Shown in pieces: positions 14,135-24,672 of a DNA stretch of 64,000 bases (its first letter is position 1; the number at the start of each line of letters is the position of its first letter). The notes beneath the pieces were generated by a model, which did no database searches, was not told the DNA's origin, and worked only from the letters and a program-made list of their open reading frames with translations. The translations under genes were made by a program, and so were the position numbers. The stretch is from Melieria omissa (Eukaryota > Arthropoda > Insecta > Diptera > Ulidiidae), in contig OZ020269.1 in the NCBI GenBank assembly GCA_963971225.1, forward strand, positions 30,173,783-30,237,782, read 5' to 3'.

Positions 14135-14275
14135 AAAACCTTAAAGTCCTTTAAAAAGGACAACGTATCAGTAAACGAACAACCGAGTATGCCAGGTTTC
14201 TATGATGGACCTCTAGTTTCACCTCCATATTAACTTTTGGATGGGTTAAAAGTACTGTTGCACGGTGTTACTGAG
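14135..14275 (+). repeat. repeat family B, short form (copy 1)
   Basis: Matches segments at about 49.98-50.11 kb and 54.91-55.07 kb. Shared blocks are AAAGTCCTTT...AAAGGACAACG, GAGTATGCCAGGTT, and the 3' terminus TTGCACGGTGTTA. No reading frame is seen. It is probably the terminal part of a MITE-like element. Confidence 0.65.
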
Positions 14276-14293
14276 ATACGGTCCCCATTGCTT

Positions 14294-14642
14294 GAAAAAG
14301 TGGTCGAAAATTGGGCCTAGAAATTACACCACCACATATCCGAAATTATATTCAAACACTAATGGCACCGAATTTAGTAATTTTTTGTTTGAAAATATGT
14401 GATTTAACTATTTTAAATCACTTTGAAGTTAAGTTCACTTTAATTGAAAAAAAAATCTGAAAAATTGGTCGAAACTTGGGCCTAGAAATTACATCATCCA
14501 CGCGCCAGCCGCGGCTGTCACATACCCGAAATTATATTCAAACACTAATGGCATAGAATGTAGTCTTTTTTTTCTTAAAGTATGTAATTTCACTACTTTA
14601 CTTCACTTTGAAGTTAAGTTCCCTTTAATTTAAAAAAATCTG
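14294..14642. repeat. tandem duplication of an about 165-bp unit, second copy with GC-rich insertion
   Basis: Unit 1 (14294-14458) and unit 2 (14459-14642) share GGTCGAAA, TTGGGCCTAGAAATTACA, CCGAAATTATATTCAAACAC and CACTTTGAAGTTAAGTTC. Unit 2 carries about 24 extra bases, including CGCGCCAGCCGCGGCTG, just before the shared block. No coding content. Confidence 0.85.
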
Positions 14643-15367
14643 TTAAAATCGCGCATCTCAAATTTCGATGCTAATTGATCAAAACAAAGCTGGATCCAAC
14701 CTTCAAAAGTTTAAGTTGGTTACATTCCTGTTATCTCTTAAACAATTTGGCAACTCTAAGGGTGACTCACTTTGCAAACAAAGTTCCATAGTTGGTTATA
14801 TTTAACCAAATGAGTTTATTATTTTTGAGGCTTGGTTACTTGGTTATTTTTGTTAGTTTTTGGTGACTTTTTCCAAGGGAATTCTTGTGCCAATAAATTT
14901 TTGTGCTCGCATATTTTTCGAGAGGGAGACAAAAAACGATCCTGAGGACACTGTGGACTTATTAGTTTTAGTTTTGTTTTAATGGTTATGGTTTGAATTT
15001 TTGTGCTTAAACATTTGCTCCCAATCAAAACTAAACTTTATCATCAAATGAGAAAAGATAAAACTTCAGAAAATTTGTAGTTTTTTCTATGGTTACTTTT
15101 CTAGAAAAATGTGCTTAACACTTTTTTGGTTGAGTGGCAACTCAGCTATGAATACGGCAGTGTGTGTGTGTGTGTGTTTCTTTTCTGTTTGTGCAAAGTG
15201 CGCTGCACAAACAGGAAAATGATGATGCCGCCAATTTATGGCATTTAGCAACTTGCAACATGGATTAAAATTGCATTTTCTGTGTTTCCTCAAAAACTTG
15301 AAGCACACATGAAGCACTTAATTCCACAATAATGAATGTGTGTCTTTGTTTCTTTTTCTTTTTGCAG
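14643..15367. other. sca: intron immediately upstream of the scabrous coiled-coil exon
   Basis: AT-rich sequence with a TG microsatellite at about 15160-15177, ending in a long pyrimidine tract and TTGCAG acceptor at 15367. No other exon is visible. Confidence 0.7.
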
Positions 15368-15925
15368 TTGAACAGCGAACCATTGGCCGATCACAAGCGT
15401 CGCCACTGTCGCTTCCAGCGCCAACAAATCCACGAACTACAACTCGCCCAGCGCAGCCTCAGGGCGCAACTGAACGAACTCAAGTATCATCGAATTGGCG
15501 AACGTGTACGCAACATTGAAATCGAACAGCATCGCATTGCCGATGCCAATTTCAATCTCAGCCGCCAGATAGCCTCGCTGGACAAGCTGCACACCTCCAT
15601 GCTGGAGCTGCTCGAGGACGTCGAGAGCCTGCAGACGAAAATGGACAAAAGCATACCCGACCTGCGGCACGAAATCTCCAAGCTGGAATTCTCCAATGCC
15701 CAACTCACGTCCGAGCAGAGTTTGGTGCGCGAGGAGGGCAAAAATGTGGCACGCTCCGTGCAGGCGATGGCAGTTAGCGTGAGCACTTTGCAAGACGAAC
15801 GTGACGGCATTAGGCAAATGCAAGCGACCGTTGCCCAATTGCAGGGCAACGTGGATCGTTTGCAGAGCATGATGCAGGACGCACAGCGGGCGCTGATGCA
15901 TCGTCGGCGTGCCGGCGAACACAGG
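15368..15925 (+). CDS. sca: scabrous, internal coding exon (coiled-coil region)
   Basis: This exon encodes 186 residues of scabrous, a secreted fibrinogen-related glycoprotein that modulates Notch signalling between neighbouring cells during bristle and ommatidial spacing. A pyrimidine-rich tract ending in TTTTTGCAG precedes it, and AGG|GTGAGT follows, so both splice sites are good and both boundaries are phase 0. The peptide is rich in Leu, Gln, Glu and Arg with heptad-like spacing. It includes ADHKRRHCRFQRQQIHELQL, KYHRIGERVR, NFNLSRQI, SLDKLHTSMLELLEDVE, ISKLEF and AVSVSTLQDERD, which I recognise as the conserved scabrous coiled coil used for oligomerisation. The exon is much GC-richer than its flanks. 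The in-frame ATG at 15332 lies in the intron before the acceptor and is not a start. Identity rests on recalled family sequence, not a search. Confidence 0.93.
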
Positions 15926-16969
15926 GTGAGTCGTAGCGTAAAATTGGCCCTTTTCAAGTATTAATGGAATTTTTAACGAAGTCGGCATTCATTCCTTTCC
16001 AATGGTGTTCAATTTCAAAGTGAATTTTTCATGTATTTACTTATGAATGGGAAATATTAATGCAATTTTTATGTTATTTAAAGAAGGAGCAGGGCTTTTG
16101 GTTTGGTTTAAAGTACACATTTTTAAAGTTATTTCATAAAATCTAAGGATTTGTAAATAGGTAAATAAGCAAGTTCAGACTAGTGGCACAATACCAAAAT
16201 TTTCCGATTGAGATGTGGTTAGATTAGAATTAGAAAGTGGCGAGCGATTGAAAAATTGGTATTGCTTTGCTCTTAGGGCAAAACCGATTTCAACTTCTGA
16301 ATGAATCTGAGTCTAATTCCCTTGATTTTGACTATTTATTTTAATGTTGCCTTTCTTGGAGCGAAATAGATCGCTTGTGTCGTTTTAACGTATGAAAAAC
16401 CTAATTCATTGAGCAATAAATGTATTCTAGAATACAATAACCAGTGAATACTCATATAGAAAATTTTGTAGTACAAAATCCAGTGACTGCTCCCTTGAGT
16501 TGTCCTATAGAGACACAATTTATAGCAAAATCCTATAATGCAACCATTAGTGACTGCCCTGATGAGTTGATGTATGAAGACACAACCCAAAGACAGTAAA
16601 CATTTATTTTGTTTTTGTGTACTCAGAGTTACAGTGAAAGACTCCTGCTACAGCCATCTGTTTTGCTTCAAGAGTTGTTTAATAATTTTTAAAAGAGTAT
16701 GCTTATTCATTATATTTCAAGCTTCCAAACCATGAAAGTGATTGTGCTACACACAGACAAACTTTCTTGAACCTCTTTGTGCTATGGCGAAATTATAATT
16801 TTTTTATTTTTATTTAAAGTAGTCAAAAATGTTATATGAAACTACATCCTCTTTGACTTTTCTTTAGCAAAAAAGTCTTCTAATTTATTTAGAAGCAAAT
16901 ACAGTCATTTCATCTGCAGAAAGTTTCAAATCGAAATACTTCAACTGTTGAAAAATGTATGTTATGCCA

Positions 16970-17500
16970 TTTATGCATGGAAAACTTATTTAAAAAAATT
17001 AAATAAATTCAAAAAGTACAAAAATAAAATAATTAAATTTAAAAAATAAATAAAAAATTTAAAAAATTATTAAAAAAAATTAAATATGGTATAGAGATCA
17101 ATTCAATTTTCAGTTAAAAAATTCGTTGTTTATACATATAAGTTCGGTCGAAAAAAATCGAAATACATCAACATCATCAAAATTATTTAAAAAAATTAAA
17201 TTAATTAAAAAATTAAAAAAAGAAAGCAATTAAATAAAAAAATAATAAATTAAAAAAATTAAAAATAATTAAAAAAATTAAGTATGGAGTTCAAAAGCTT
17301 ATAAGAGTTAAATTTTCAGTTAAAAAATGTGTTCATTGTATATAAAAGTTCGTTATAAGAAAGAAATAAAAACTTATTTGATAAAAATCGGTCTATTGTA
17401 TGGAGATCAAAAATATCTGAGATCAATCATAAATTTTCAGTTAAAAAACTTGTTCATTATATTGAAAAATCGCTATGTTTGTGATAAGGATATAAAAACA
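16970..17500. repeat. AT-rich low complexity with three degenerate repeats
   Basis: A/T-rich spacers (AATTAAAAAAATTAA-type) separate three copies of a motif TATGG(A)..ATCA..TTTTCAGTTAAAAAA..GTTCATT at about 17085, 17284 and 17399. It lies within the scabrous intron and is an eroded local repeat. Confidence 0.6.
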
Positions 17501-18020
17501 CATTAAAAGTAGAACGAAAAAGTTGTATTTTTGAAATCAATTCTTAACAAGGAGACCTTTCTGGTATAAAAGTTTGTTATAAGAAAGTTGGACCGCATTC
17601 CAAAAGTACAGAACTGATGTTAAATCACCAAAAAGAAATTTAGCTCCAGACAGAGGCATTTTTGCACATTTTTTTATACCACTGCGTCCCTTATAACGCT
17701 GGAACTGTTTACATTGCCTTTAGTTTCAAAAATTTCCATTTTCAATATCCAGTTCAATTTTTATTATTTCCACTTTGCTTTTTAAACAAAAATCTTATAT
17801 CTAGCTGTAATTTTTTGCAGTGCGACTGGGTCTATTGAAACTCTTTAATTTTTTATATAAAATTATGTTTATGCTTGGGTTAGCAATACTTTTCATTGTT
17901 ATATAAATCACTTTGTAGCTTGAAAACATATGTATTTGAAAAGCACAGTCAATTATAGCTTGGAAACATATTTGAAAAGGGCAGTCAATCATCAGCGTTA
18001 TCCTTTCAACATTCAACCTT
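17501..18020. other. intronic noncoding DNA with short tandem repeat
   Basis: Near 17921-17985 the motif GCTTGGAAACATAT..TTTGAAAAG..CAGTCAAT is present twice with a period of about 36 bp. Otherwise nothing is recognised. Confidence 0.5.
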
Positions 18021-18960
18021 TTAATGGTCGGAAATATGCCGGATTATTTCCTTTTCGCCTGTGCCCTGTGCCCGAGAATTCAGTGTAAATATGCAGCAAA
18101 GCGAAAGTTCGGTAGCGGCAATCACAACTACATAAGTACATTCAATTCCACTCACACTACGCGTAGAAAGTGCGGCATATTTGCGCTTAAATGCCAGCAA
18201 TTTGCGACAGTCACCGACGCGTGACCTTTCGTTCTCCGCACTGGCTTCAGTTGGCTGCCGGAATCTCGTGCGTCCATGCACGTTCGCTGTCGTCTCCATG
18301 TCCAGCGCCGCTTTCGTTTCCGCTGCTGCAGTCGCTGCTACTCTGATTTCCGCATGCATTTGTAACATTTTCGCCCTTTTAGATTCCACAGAAAAAAAAA
18401 CAACACACTCACAAGCATTTCTCTTATTTTGTTCTTTGTCGTTTCTGCAACTATTCCTTCGCAGTCTGCTTCGGTTGGGATTTTTCCGCATGCCGGCTGC
18501 AAGTTCGCTGCAAAAATGCCACACGCGCCACGCGCTCCCCACAGCACTATCACGTTCGCCAAACGAACCGCACTCAAATTCTGTTTCCGGCATAAAGCTG
18601 ACACAAAATGATTTCCTACATTTTTCGCCACTTGCTCTCGCCACATTTTTCGCATTCCCTCGCATCGCAGTGCGTCTAATTGTGGGCAACGGCAACGGCG
18701 ACGAGTGTCCGTCGTTGCGTCGGCGACTGAGTTGCCGGTGTGGCAGCAACTTTACCGTCGTGTACGCTTTATTATATCCGTTGCGTTGGCCACTGTTTTC
18801 TTGCTCACTTCCGCGCGCAAAATTCATGCCAGCAGGCGACATTTGCGGCCAGCCTGATGCGGCCGGATTGCGTCCATTGTCACGTGACTGCGAGCGGAAA
18901 CGGTGCTAGTAATAGCCGAAATGGAAAACTTCAAACACGTGAAGGACATTAGTTGTCCAC
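18021..18960. other. GC-richer island inside the scabrous intron, open on both strands
   Basis: This block is much richer in G+C and CG than the surrounding intron. Frames of 242 codons (+, 18181-18909) and 273 codons (-, 18021-18842) overlap. Neither shows a recognisable domain, and overlapping open frames are expected when TAA/TAG/TGA are rare. It may be a conserved regulatory block or an unrecognised nested gene. I do not call a CDS. Confidence 0.35.
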
Positions 18961-19714
18961 GACCAGCTGTACGAGCTGAACTCGGACACAAATGGCGGAA
19001 ATTGTGTGGAAATGTGTCTGGAAAAACCATGATTTCTAATATTTTCATTGTGTGAAATGGGCAGCTCACTCTTGGACTGGACTGTACAGTTGGCTCTGAA
19101 AAAAAGTTTTTTTTCAATTTAATTGAACAAAATTCCTCGGAGCTACATATGACCCAATTTTATGCTTTAGGGTAAATTGAGGTTAAAAATCTATTCAAAC
19201 TATTAACGCATCTGGCTTCAATTTCTGGTATCATACATTAAGAAGTTTTTCAATGATGTTTAATATTCATCAAATGCAAATGTTCACCCTTATTGGAAGT
19301 TTCACGTAATCAACATTTCGAATAAAACATTTCACTATTAACTTTTCTTTTATAGTAATTTGAGCCTGCAAACAACATAAACACTTTTTTCTCGAACCAT
19401 CCGAACTGATTCGCAATGAAAACTTGTTCGTCTAAAACTCTCAACAACTTTTCGAATTTCAAGCGAAAGCAAAAGTGGAGAACAAAAAATTGTTCACGTA
19501 AAACTGTCGTTAAGGGTTATTAGTTTTTTTTTGTTTTTTTGTTCGAAGGGGTTAAAGCTCTAGGTAGCTAATCCTTGCTATAAATTTTCTGAGAATGGGG
19601 CAAAGAGTAAGCAATTGATATCACTTATTTAAAAGTGCAATAGTGATGCAAGGATGAACTCATATTCTACAAGTTACGTGTTTTTGAACTTATAACTGTG
19701 GGACAATAATATAT

Positions 19715-20052
19715 ACAAAAATTGTGTATCAATATTTTTTAATTACAGAAAAATTATTTAATATGTATGGAAAAATACAAAATTATCATTTTTTTATTTT
19801 ATTTTATTATTATTAAAGAAACAGGGTTTTGATCAAAAGCGCCCAATTCGTAGACTTCAAGTACAACACAAACTTTCTATGATATCGCTGCAAATTATTT
19901 TGGAGATAACAGTAAAATTTTTTTATTTTACTTTAAATTCATTTCTAGAAATATTAATTTGTTGGTGCTTACTTAAAAATTAAACCCAGCTTTTGCTATA
20001 ATATAACAAATAGGTGAAGTTGCTCTCAAGTATCTTTGGGCTCGAAAGGCTA
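19715..20052 (-). mobile_element. TTAA-bounded MITE, family A, truncated copy 3
   Basis: Minus-strand copy matching the 5' two-thirds of family A. It includes AACAGGGTTTTGATCAAA, TTCGTAGACTTCAA, TAATTTGTTGGTGC and GGTGAAGTTGCTCTCAA. The outer end reads GGGCTCGAAAGGCTAA, so the TTAA has decayed to CTAA. The other end is missing. Confidence 0.65.
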
Positions 20053-20208
20053 AGTGACACTTTAACCTTTTTAATTTTCTCAAGAAATGCATCAATTAAT
20101 CGGAAATTGGTGGTTCAGAATACTGACTCTCTCTTTGAACATTTTAACAATAAAATTCAACGCAATAAAAAAACATTTAGATTTAAAAATACAGCTCAGT
20201 TAATTTTG

Positions 20209-21179
20209 TAGGGGAAAGTGGGGCAATGACGGCATAGTTTTGATTTAGCATCAAAACATATCCAAAAATTGATATTTTTGATCAAATCAGAGTTAAGAGC
20301 ACAACTAGAACACATATGCTAATAAAGTGTATCGGCAGATTTCAAAAATTCTGATTTTAACTATAAAAAATTAGAATCTATAAAAAAAGTTGGGTTTTGT
20401 CATTTAGAAAAATGGTGGGGTAATGACGGCCACTCAAAAAAACCGACCAGAAATAGCACAAATATCAACACAAATCGCTGTGAATGCTTAATAAAGGCTC
20501 CGTGAAGAAAAACAAATGGAAATTTGACGTTTTTGTAAATGTAACTTTATTGATAGCTCACAAAAAGCGGAAGTGAAACAAAATTGAAACATATTGAAAA
20601 AAATGCCTCAAACTTACAATACAACGACTGGGACTTGTGAGAATGTATAGTGCAGAATAGCTATACCGTCTAGAACGACTGGGCAAGCAGTGGATCTCTT
20701 TAAATGGCATAAAAGGCCTCAATGATGAACAAATATCATCATGCGGATTCCAAAAATACTTCTTAATGACATGGCCGTCGTTACCCCACTCTAGTGGCCG
20801 TCATTCCCCCACTGACCTCATTTTGCGCAAGCATGCAGTACAAATAAACTATGCAAGACACATGACAAATTTTACTTGATTTAGAAAGCTAATATCAATA
20901 GCAACATTTTAACATATTTACCTTGATTGTGTAGCTGAAAGTTTTGACGAAATAATCGATATTTTGAACACCTTATAAAACTTTCGAGTAGTTACGTATC
21001 GGCACTGGTCTGGAACTACAAGTTATAATAAATCCACACACTTCAGCTTCTACTTAAAAACAAGCTTACGGAACAAGCTTTCTGTTACAGTAAACGGTTT
21101 AGACCTACGTCAACTTTAAGTACCAAAAATGGTGATGGCCGTCATTACCCCATGGCCGTCATTACCCCACTTTCCCCTA
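20209..21179. mobile_element. TA-flanked MITE with GGGGAAAGTGGGG ends
   Basis: The 967-bp segment 20211-21177 is flanked by TA on both sides and has 23-bp inverted repeats: GGGGAAAGTGGGG followed by CAATGACGGC at the left and the reverse complement at the right. Further copies of the subterminal motif GGGGTAATGACGGCC lie inside at about 20416 and, inverted, at 20765-20815 and 21134-21152. No transposase frame is present. TA flanks point to Tc1/mariner/pogo-type mobilisation. Confidence 0.75.
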
Positions 21180-21324
21180 CGATAAATCGCATTAGAGTAA
21201 AAATTCTTGACATGTTTTTTTTTAGTTTTATGAACAATTAATTGATTTTATTTTCTATTTATTTTATTTTATTTTTTAATTATTTTATTTCAATTCATTT
21301 AATTTTATTTTATTTTAATTTGGG

Positions 21325-21509
21325 TTTGTTTTATTTATTTTATTTTATTTTATTTTATTTTATTTTATTTTATTTTATTTTATTTTATTTTATTTTATTT
21401 TATTTTATTTTATTTTATTTTATTTTATTTTATTTTATTTTATTTTATATTATTTTATTTTATTTTATTTTATTTTATTTTATTTTATTTTATTTTATTT
21501 TATTTTATT

Positions 21510-21540
<31 letters not shown>

Positions 21541-21550
21541 TTATTTTATT

Positions 21551-21581
<31 letters not shown>

Positions 21582-21655
21582 TTATTTTATTTTATTTTAT
21601 TTTATTTTATTTTATTTTATTTTATTTTATTTTATTTTATTTTATTTTATTTTAA
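21325..21655. repeat. ATTTT pentanucleotide microsatellite
   Basis: More than 60 near-perfect ATTTT units with rare ATATT and TTTTTATT interruptions, in the scabrous intron. The Phe/Ile/Leu/Tyr frame across it is an artefact. Confidence 0.97.
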
Positions 21656-21659
21656 ATTT

Positions 21660-22506
21660 TTTTTATATTTAAACACAAAAAATGTTAAATTTATTTAGTT
21701 TTATTAATCAACAGAGAGTTAAACTTTGAATTTTTGTAGCTTTTTGCTTGTATAAACGAAAACTAAAATTAATAAAACTTGCTAGTTTTTCCAACTGTTG
21801 CAAAGAGCTGCTTACAAAACTCATTCAAATTGTGCAACCAAGTCTATTATAATTTTTTTTTTTAAACAAAATAATAGAAAACAGTCTATTCGATAAAAAG
21901 GAAAAAATTTCCTAAAAAGTGCGTTCGCTGTCAGGTAAAAATTCTTATAAGAAATTTTACAAATTTCCGGAAAGAGTTGAGGAGTTTCTTGTTTGCATTT
22001 CAGTTTATTTTAGCACAAATTTTCTGCTCATAACAACAACCCTCCGCCCAGTTTCATATTTCCAGTTTGTGTTGAAAGAATTTCCTGGAAGTGCCAACAC
22101 TTCAGTAGTTGTTAAGTCAAAATAGAGAGAAGCTCATTTTTACGCACTGAATCACAAAAGTTCAATGTTCCTTTGAATAAAATTTAATCGATTTTTTTCG
22201 TGTATGGGTGAATGCGTGCAGCAATTTACAAAATAATGAAAATTTTCCAAGTATTGTGTGCGGAATTGGTTGAGCTGCAAATTTAATAAATAGGCAAAAC
22301 TGTTGGAAGAAAATAACAAAGGAAACTGCATTGCTCAACAAATGCTTTACTAATACTTAGGAGACAATAAGCTATTTATGTATCTACTTTGAAATTGAAG
22401 TTGTGAAAGATTTTGTAGATATGAAAGATCGAAGTCATATAAGTCGTCCTTTCCGTTTTTCTTCACACACTCACCAATGTTACGCTTTTCTCTTCCTTAT
22501 TTGCAG
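21660..22506. other. sca: 3' part of the scabrous intron
   Basis: AT-rich unique sequence leading into the pyrimidine tract and acceptor before the fibrinogen exon. Nothing else is recognised. Confidence 0.6.
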
Positions 22507-23493
22507 TCACACTCGTCGCCACAACAGCATCGCACGCACCATCACAACGCCGCCCATGGCAGCAACTCCTCCACCGAACCGGTGGCGTCCCAGCGCGCCG
22601 AAGCACTCGTTGCCAAACTGGAGAATGTCGAGGAAGCTTATGAATCCATTGTACACAATCTGCCGCAGGACTGCAGCGACGTGTCGGCGGGCGCAGCCGA
22701 TGGCCTCTTCATGATTTCGCCCGCCGGCCAGCAGCGACCGCGCCTGGTGCACTGCACCGCCGACGGCTGGACCACCGTGCAACGCCGCTTCGACGGCAGC
22801 GCAGACTTCAATCGCTCGTGGGAGGATTACGCCGCCGGCTTTGGAGCGCCCGGCGGCGAGTTCTGGGTGGGCAACGAGCAGCTGCACCATCTGACGCGCA
22901 ACAACTGCACGCAGCTGCGCGTGCTGATGCAGGACATCTACGACAACGTGTGGCTGGCGCAGTACGGCCACTTCTACATATCGTCGCGTGCCGACGGCTA
23001 CCGGCTGCGCACCGGCGCCTACAGCGGCAACGCGTCCGACGCGCTCGACTACCAGCAGGGCATGCAGTTCTCGGCGATCGACGACGACCGCGACATCTCA
23101 CAGACGCACTGTGCTGCTAACTATGAGGGTGGGTGGTGGTTCTCTCATTGTCAGCACGCCAACCTGAACGGCCGCTACAATCTGGGCTTGACGTGGTTCG
23201 ATGCGGCGCGCAACGAGTGGATTGCGGTGAAATCAAGTCAAATGCTAATCAAGCGCCAGCCGGCAGCAGCGTGCGCCGCTGCCTACGCGGCTGCTGTTGC
23301 TGCCGAGGAGCGGCCCTTCCACGACGCAGACACGGAGGCGGCGGCGACGCCGGCAGCAGCGGCATCGGCGTCCACGACGACGCCGACGACAATTGCGTCT
23401 AGCAAGCTGACAGTGGCGAACGCGGAAGCGGCGACGCCGCTGGCGACGGCCCAGTCGCGGCCAGCGGCGTTTGCTGCCGCGGCGCGACTGTAG
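22507..23493 (+). CDS. sca: scabrous, terminal coding exon (fibrinogen-related domain and stop)
   Basis: This exon encodes 328 residues followed by TAG. It opens after CTTCCTTATTTGCAG in phase 0, matching the donor at 15926. Residues 1-30 are His/Ser-rich, 31-51 form a short helix, and about 52-250 form a fibrinogen-related domain. Visible hallmarks are DC at 55-56, VHC at 81-83, DGWTTVQRRFDGS, GAPGGEFWVGNEQLHHLT, an acidic calcium-site-like IDDDRD at 191-196, the HCAANYEGGWWFSHC disulfide loop at 201-215, and NLGLTWFDA. N-glycosylation sequons occur at NRS (102), NCT (133) and NAS (175). Residues 251-328 are a low-complexity Ala/Thr tail that looks less constrained. With the upstream exon this gives 514 codons, so roughly a third of the protein (N-terminus, signal peptide) is missing from the window. 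The ATG at 22477 is intronic. Confidence 0.96.
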   Translation, partial: SHSSPQQHRTHHHNAAHGSNSSTEPVASQRAEALVAKLENVEEAYESIVHNLPQDCSDVSAGAADGLFMISPAGQQRPRLVHCTADGWTTVQRRFDGSADFNRSWEDYAAGFGAPGGEFWVGNEQLHHLTRNNCTQLRVLMQDIYDNVWLAQYGHFYISSRADGYRLRTGAYSGNASDALDYQQGMQFSAIDDDRDISQTHCAANYEGGWWFSHCQHANLNGRYNLGLTWFDAARNEWIAVKSSQMLIKRQPAAACAAAYAAAVAAEERPFHDADTEAAATPAAAASASTTTPTTIASSKLTVANAEAATPLATAQSRPAAFAAAARL

Positions 23494-23960
23494 AATGACA
23501 GCCGGCGATACGCTTGCTAGAGTTAGAACCACCATAGCCATACCTACTGTAGTTTGAAGTGCAGTGCGTGCGTGAAGGCGGCCGGCCCAGTTTGTACATA
23601 CACAGCCAATGCCGATCGGATACGCGCAGTCGATTCGCCAACAGTCCGCTGCGCCCTTCAATGCGTTCATGCCTATTGAATGAATGAATGAACGCACTGA
23701 ACTGGAGAACGTCAGTGCTCACAATAAGCGTCCATAACTAAGTATTTAGTCCAAAGTTACTACGTGCTCATACAAACGTTAGGTGTACCGTCTATTGAAT
23801 AATTTAGCACTTAGTGATTGTTGTAAATAAGTGGCGAGGATTTCATTGTTTCATAGGCAAATTCAATTGGAGCTCAGTAGTTGTAAGAAATATCATAATG
23901 TTTAAGTAATATTGGCACAAAACTTGAAGTATTCACAAGATTAAATGGAGAATTTGAGTT
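23494..23960 (+). other. sca: probable scabrous 3' untranslated region
   Basis: This follows the TAG directly and stays moderately GC-rich before turning AT-rich. There is a Pumilio-like element TGTAAATA at 23822-23829 and a variant polyadenylation hexamer ATTAAA at about 23941. No canonical AATAAA lies close to the stop, so the 3' end is not fixed and transcription may run further. Confidence 0.4.
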
Positions 23961-24396
23961 TGATTTTCAATTCAGATTCAAGTTGCAAACATTCAATACA
24001 CTTTTTTATATTAAAAAAATATTTAAGTACTTACGTTAGATGTAAAAGCAGTTTTCGTGTGAAGCCGCTCATGATGCCAGCTGTTGAAATAACTTTTATC
24101 GATCAGAACTGTTTTTCAAACAAAATTTAATGAAATTACAGAGTATACGAAAAAGTTTGCTGCACATTTGATTTTTTGTAAATCAAATTACTTTTATTAT
24201 AAAAAATATACAACAGAACATCTTAGACTTTGTATGTCATCTTTCGAAGATAGAACTGCGTACTTTCGTTCATTTCTTCTCAGTTTTTAAAGGCATCAAA
24301 CTTAAGGTTCAAACTTCCTTTCGCCAAACTTATTTTGCCCAATCTTTTTTATCATTGAAATAAGTTTAAAAAATTCCACTGAACATTTCATAAGTT

Positions 24397-24585
24397 TTGG
24401 CTAAATGACTGCTGTCTCTAGTGATCTGTCAATTCCATAGTTAACCCTTCTAATCATTCTTTCCTTCTGTACTTATGTTCCCTCTATTTCGACTCCTCGT
24501 TCTCGGTCGTTCATATCGTCCAATGTTTACTGTTTTTCCTTGTACATTCGTTATTTAACCACAAAACCCCGCCCCCGCCCGAAGT
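24397..24585 (+). repeat. diverged copy of the repeat duplicated at 27.56-28.31 kb
   Basis: It begins TTGGCTAAATGACTGCTG and continues through CTTCTGTACTTATGTTCC and TCGGTCGTTCAT, collinear with the 27.56 kb unit but with many differences. Here there is no AAAAT tail, and the copy ends in a C-rich run. Confidence 0.6.
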
Positions 24586-24672
24586 CGATTTAAATACATA
24601 TTAGGAATCTTATTGGAAATTGAAAAAGTTTTGTTTTATAAGAAAAAATGTGAGCAAACTCCGCATTGAAAT

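Larger units (their letters stand above)
15926..22506 (+). other. sca: scabrous intron between coiled-coil and fibrinogen exons (6,581 bp)
   Basis: It begins GTGAGT and ends TTTGCAG, and the exons on both sides are in phase 0. From 15960 to about 16970 I see only AT-rich unique sequence. Within it lie AT-rich low complexity and degenerate repeats (16.97-17.5 kb), a GC-richer island (18.0-19.0 kb), a partial TTAA-MITE copy (about 19.72-20.05 kb), a TA-flanked MITE (20.2-21.2 kb) and an ATTTT array (21.3-21.65 kb). No further coding exon is required, because the flanking exons join in frame and by family order. Confidence 0.85.

Noticed and set aside
15332..15964. The 210-codon open frame taken as a complete small protein
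   Set aside because: The first 12 codons lie in the pyrimidine tract before a strong acceptor and the last ones pass a strong donor (GTGAGT); only 15368-15925 is exon.
21242..21655. 137-codon Phe/Ile/Leu/Tyr frame, resembling membrane protein
   Set aside because: Translation of an ATTTT microsatellite; the same applies to the antisense frames at 27.2-28.4 kb.
22507..23101. Antisense frames in the fibrinogen exon
   Set aside because: Arg/Cys-rich shadows caused by high GC in the true coding frame.
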